This document shows positions 6,988 to 8,665 of a DNA stretch of 8,665 nt, one piece after another (position 1 is the first letter of the stretch; each line of letters begins with the position of its first letter). A model generated the notes under the pieces. The model did not search any database. It had not been told where the DNA came from and saw only the letters and a program-made list of their open reading frames with translations. This stretch comes from Candidatus Poseidoniaceae archaeon. Lineage in GTDB: Archaea > Thermoplasmatota > Poseidoniia > Poseidoniales > Poseidoniaceae. The stretch covers positions 1 through 8,665 of the forward strand of contig JALRLN010000054.1 in assembly GCA_023254445.1 (NCBI GenBank), written 5' to 3'. A program made the translations under genes and the position numbers.

Positions 6988-7365
6988 ATGGGCGAGCGCA
7001 AGGTGCAGGACGGCGAGTCCATCGACGCGTGGATCCTCCGAGCCCCCACGGACCTCCAGCCCGTGCTTCACGGCCTTCGCGAGCGGGTGCTCGCCTCCGC
7101 TCCCGGCATGGTCGAATCGGTCAAGTGGCGCCATCCGTACTACAGCCTCAACGGCGAAGGGCTCTTCTCGCTGATGTGGTTCACGGCGCACGTCAACCTC
7201 GAAGTCTGGCACGGCGCGCACCTTGGAGGGCCCGACCTGCTCCAAGGAAGCGGCAAGCACGCTCGTCACGTGAAGGTCCATGCCAATGGGCAGCCGCCGT
7301 GGTCGGCCATCGAGGCCATCCTCGCCGCTGCCTGCGAGCGGGCTGCGGCTTCGGGGGAAGCATGA
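6988..7365 (+). CDS. DUF1801 (YdhG-like) domain protein
   Basis: The 125-residue single-domain protein fits the usual length of the family. The pattern SIDAWILRAPTDLQPVLHGL, then ASAPGMVESVKWRHPYYSLNG, with later aromatic strands (LFSLMWFTAHVNLEVW) and the closing helix AIEAILAAACERA, is characteristic of DUF1801. That family has a small alpha/beta fold; a Bacillus member has been described as a frataxin-like iron chaperone, but most members, probably including this one, have no assigned role. ATG at 6988 is the natural start, although a hairpin replaces the Shine-Dalgarno. It lies 38 nt after gdhA and 25 nt before the exporter gene, so read-through from gdhA and co-transcription with the exporter are both plausible. 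Confidence 0.8.
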   Translation: MGERKVQDGESIDAWILRAPTDLQPVLHGLRERVLASAPGMVESVKWRHPYYSLNGEGLFSLMWFTAHVNLEVWHGAHLGGPDLLQGSGKHARHVKVHANGQPPWSAIEAILAAACERAAASGEA

Positions 7366-7390
7366 GAAGGGGCCTTGTCCATCCACAGGC

Positions 7391-8041
7391 GTGGTCGAAA
7401 CGGAAGCCCTGCTGACGGTTCTCGCCGTCCTCGCGCTTGGCCTCGTCACCCCCGGTCCGAACAACGTCACCTGCGTGGTGCACGCCGGTGTCCACGGCCG
7501 CCGCGCAAACGTGCGGCTCATCGCCGGCATGGCGGTCGGCTTCGTCGTCGTCCACCTCGTCTGTGGCCTGCTCGTGGAGCAGGTGGACGAGGATGGGGCG
7601 TTCTGGGGCTTTCTGCACTGGTTTGGTCTTCTGTTCTTGGCGCTCATCGCGGTCCGCTTGTTCACCTTGACCCCTGCAGACGTGCGCGCAGCGATGGACG
7701 GGCAGGGACTCGATGCGCTGGTGCGGCTGCGCGACGGTGGCGTGCCCCGGCTTGGCTTCACCACCGGCGTGCTGATGCAGTTCGTGAACGGGAAGGAATG
7801 GGCGCTGGTCCTCACGGTCATGCGCCTCGCCCTGGAGGGCTTCGGAGGCGGCCTGCTTGGCATCGCGTTCATCGCGGCCGTCACCACGAGCGGTGGGCTC
7901 ATCGCGATGTCCCTCTGGACGTTTGGTGGGGGGCGATTGACCGGGGTGCTGCGTCGTGACACGGCCGGCCGTAGGGTTTTCGTGGGGCTCGGGCTGCTCG
8001 TTGTGCTGCTGCTCCTCGCCTTGGGTCTGCGCGGGCCGTGA
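7391..8041 (+). CDS. LysE/RhtB-family amino-acid-type exporter
   Basis: The 216-residue inner-membrane protein has about six hydrophobic segments (roughly 4-20, 41-62, 72-92, 113-138, 143-167, 196-213), matching LysE-superfamily exporters of about 200-220 aa, which pump out amino acids or related metabolites by proton antiport. The family signature TPGPNN is at 20-25 in the first helix, followed by GVHGRRANVRLIAGMAVG. In the fourth helix the usual N-P-K is N123-G-K, a proline-to-glycine change. The start must be GTG at 7391, since no in-frame ATG lies near the hydrophobic N-terminus; the frame is open upstream, but there it runs out of phase through the DUF1801 gene. Ribosome-binding signals are weak. 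The substrate cannot be told. Proximity to gdhA makes glutamate-linked overflow conceivable. The stop abuts that of the next, convergent gene. Confidence 0.85.
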   Translation: MVETEALLTVLAVLALGLVTPGPNNVTCVVHAGVHGRRANVRLIAGMAVGFVVVHLVCGLLVEQVDEDGAFWGFLHWFGLLFLALIAVRLFTLTPADVRAAMDGQGLDALVRLRDGGVPRLGFTTGVLMQFVNGKEWALVLTVMRLALEGFGGGLLGIAFIAAVTTSGGLIAMSLWTFGGGRLTGVLRRDTAGRRVFVGLGLLVVLLLLALGLRGP

Positions 8042-8659
8042 TCATTGGTCGAAGGACAGCAGGTGTTGCACCACGTCCGATTCCGCACGCTGCAGGTGTT
8101 CGGCGACCGTCGCCTGCTTCACACCGAGGCGTTCGGCGATGTCGCGCTGGGTGCAGGACCGTGGGGTGGCGTAGTACCCCATCTCGTACGCCGTGCGAAG
8201 CACTTCGAGCCGTCGAGGCGAAAGTTCCGGAGCCGTGATGTGGCCGGTGTGCGGCATCATTCGGGAGATGCGCATCGCGAGGTTTCCGGGCACCAGGTCG
8301 GCGAAGGCGCGTCGGTACTCGCGCACCGCGTCCGTTGTTCCAGCGACCGTGAGGTGCAGGCCATGCTTTGCATCAAGGTAGGTCGGCGTGCTGAGCCAGC
8401 ACCCTTCGCCCACCGTGAACAGGCGCATGACGGGTCCGGTGAACCGGACCGTCGCGATCGCCACGCCTCCTTGCCTTGCGTGGACGTGGCGGACCTCGGC
8501 GGCGCTTTCGGGCGCGAGGTCGTCGAGGTTCGCTCCTGACGCGAGCGTGAGGCGAACCATGAGGTCCAACCCGTGGTCCAACCGCTCCAGCGAACTCAGC
8601 AGTTCGACGTGGTCGAACACCTCAAGAAGCGCCGCACCGGGCAGGCTAGACCCCTGCAC
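8042..8659 (-). CDS. HTH_10 (bacterio-opsin-activator-type) transcriptional regulator, possibly 5'-partial
   Basis: The protein has about 205 residues. The C-terminal part (about 146-200) is a bat-type helix-turn-helix: LSPRRLEVLRTAYEMGYYATP, then CTQRDIAERLGVKQATVAEHLQRAE. This arrangement, with 'aY-x-x-G-Y-[FY]-x-x-P-R' before the recognition helices, is typical of PF04967 in archaea. The N-terminal 140 residues form an alpha/beta region of the kind that precedes HTH_10 in small archaeal regulators and may sense a ligand; I recognise no cofactor motif. The frame is open to the window's edge. GTG at 8659 is the only start seen, so the true start may lie outside. It could regulate the convergent exporter or gdhA, but only position suggests it. 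Confidence 0.85.
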   Translation of the reverse strand: MQGSSLPGAALLEVFDHVELLSSLERLDHGLDLMVRLTLASGANLDDLAPESAAEVRHVHARQGGVAIATVRFTGPVMRLFTVGEGCWLSTPTYLDAKHGLHLTVAGTTDAVREYRRAFADLVPGNLAMRISRMMPHTGHITAPELSPRRLEVLRTAYEMGYYATPRSCTQRDIAERLGVKQATVAEHLQRAESDVVQHLLSFDQ

Positions 8660-8665
8660 GGTATC

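Overview
The window is GC-rich, densely packed DNA, probably from an archaeon. Three things point that way. The gene at the right edge has a bacterio-opsin-activator (HTH_10, bat-type) DNA-binding domain, which is essentially an archaeal regulator type. The large helicase is an XPD/Rad3-type enzyme with a four-cysteine iron-sulfur domain. The clearest ribosome-binding site (AGGTGA) and the TATA-like box also suit archaea. A Thermoplasmatota-like marine lineage with high GC would fit, but that is a guess from gene content and no marker gene here proves it.

Layout, left to right. (1) Positions 1-543, minus strand: the C-terminal half of an NADP-dependent isocitrate dehydrogenase, running off the left edge. 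(2) 544-1455, plus: the C-terminal part of a membrane-anchored protein with a DUF4129-like tail. The two are head to head, and both lose their 5' halves at the same point (about 541-552). This is either an assembly or amplification chimera or a real rearrangement. (3) 1515-4081, minus: an XPD-family helicase followed, with a stop/start overlap, by a small Hsp20-fold-like protein. (4) 4082-4418: a 337-nt gene-free stretch with strong inverted repeats, G/C homopolymer runs and a canonical G-quadruplex motif. (5) 4419-4790, minus: a small ribbon-helix-helix (RHH) regulator that appears to contain two RHH units. Directly upstream lie a TATA-like box and a 28-bp inverted repeat that looks like its operator. 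(6) 4963-5439, plus: a TerB-like protein with two internal repeats, divergent from the RHH gene. (7) 5597-6949, plus: a full-length NADP-type glutamate dehydrogenase (gdhA). (8) 6988-7365 and 7391-8041, plus: a DUF1801 protein and a LysE/RhtB-type exporter. (9) 8042-8659 or beyond, minus: the HTH_10 regulator, whose stop codon abuts the exporter's stop codon with no spacer.

The metabolic genes (icd, gdhA) are conserved housekeeping enzymes around 2-oxoglutarate and glutamate. An amino-acid-type exporter shortly after gdhA is compatible with a nitrogen or amino-acid theme but does not prove one. The parts most worth a second look are the double truncation near 545, the RHH/operator/TerB divergon with a 50-bp fragment resembling the Hsp20-like gene, and the structured G4-bearing region upstream of the iron-sulfur helicase. 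I see no CRISPR array, insertion sequence, tRNA or rRNA, and no clear new defence or mobile system.
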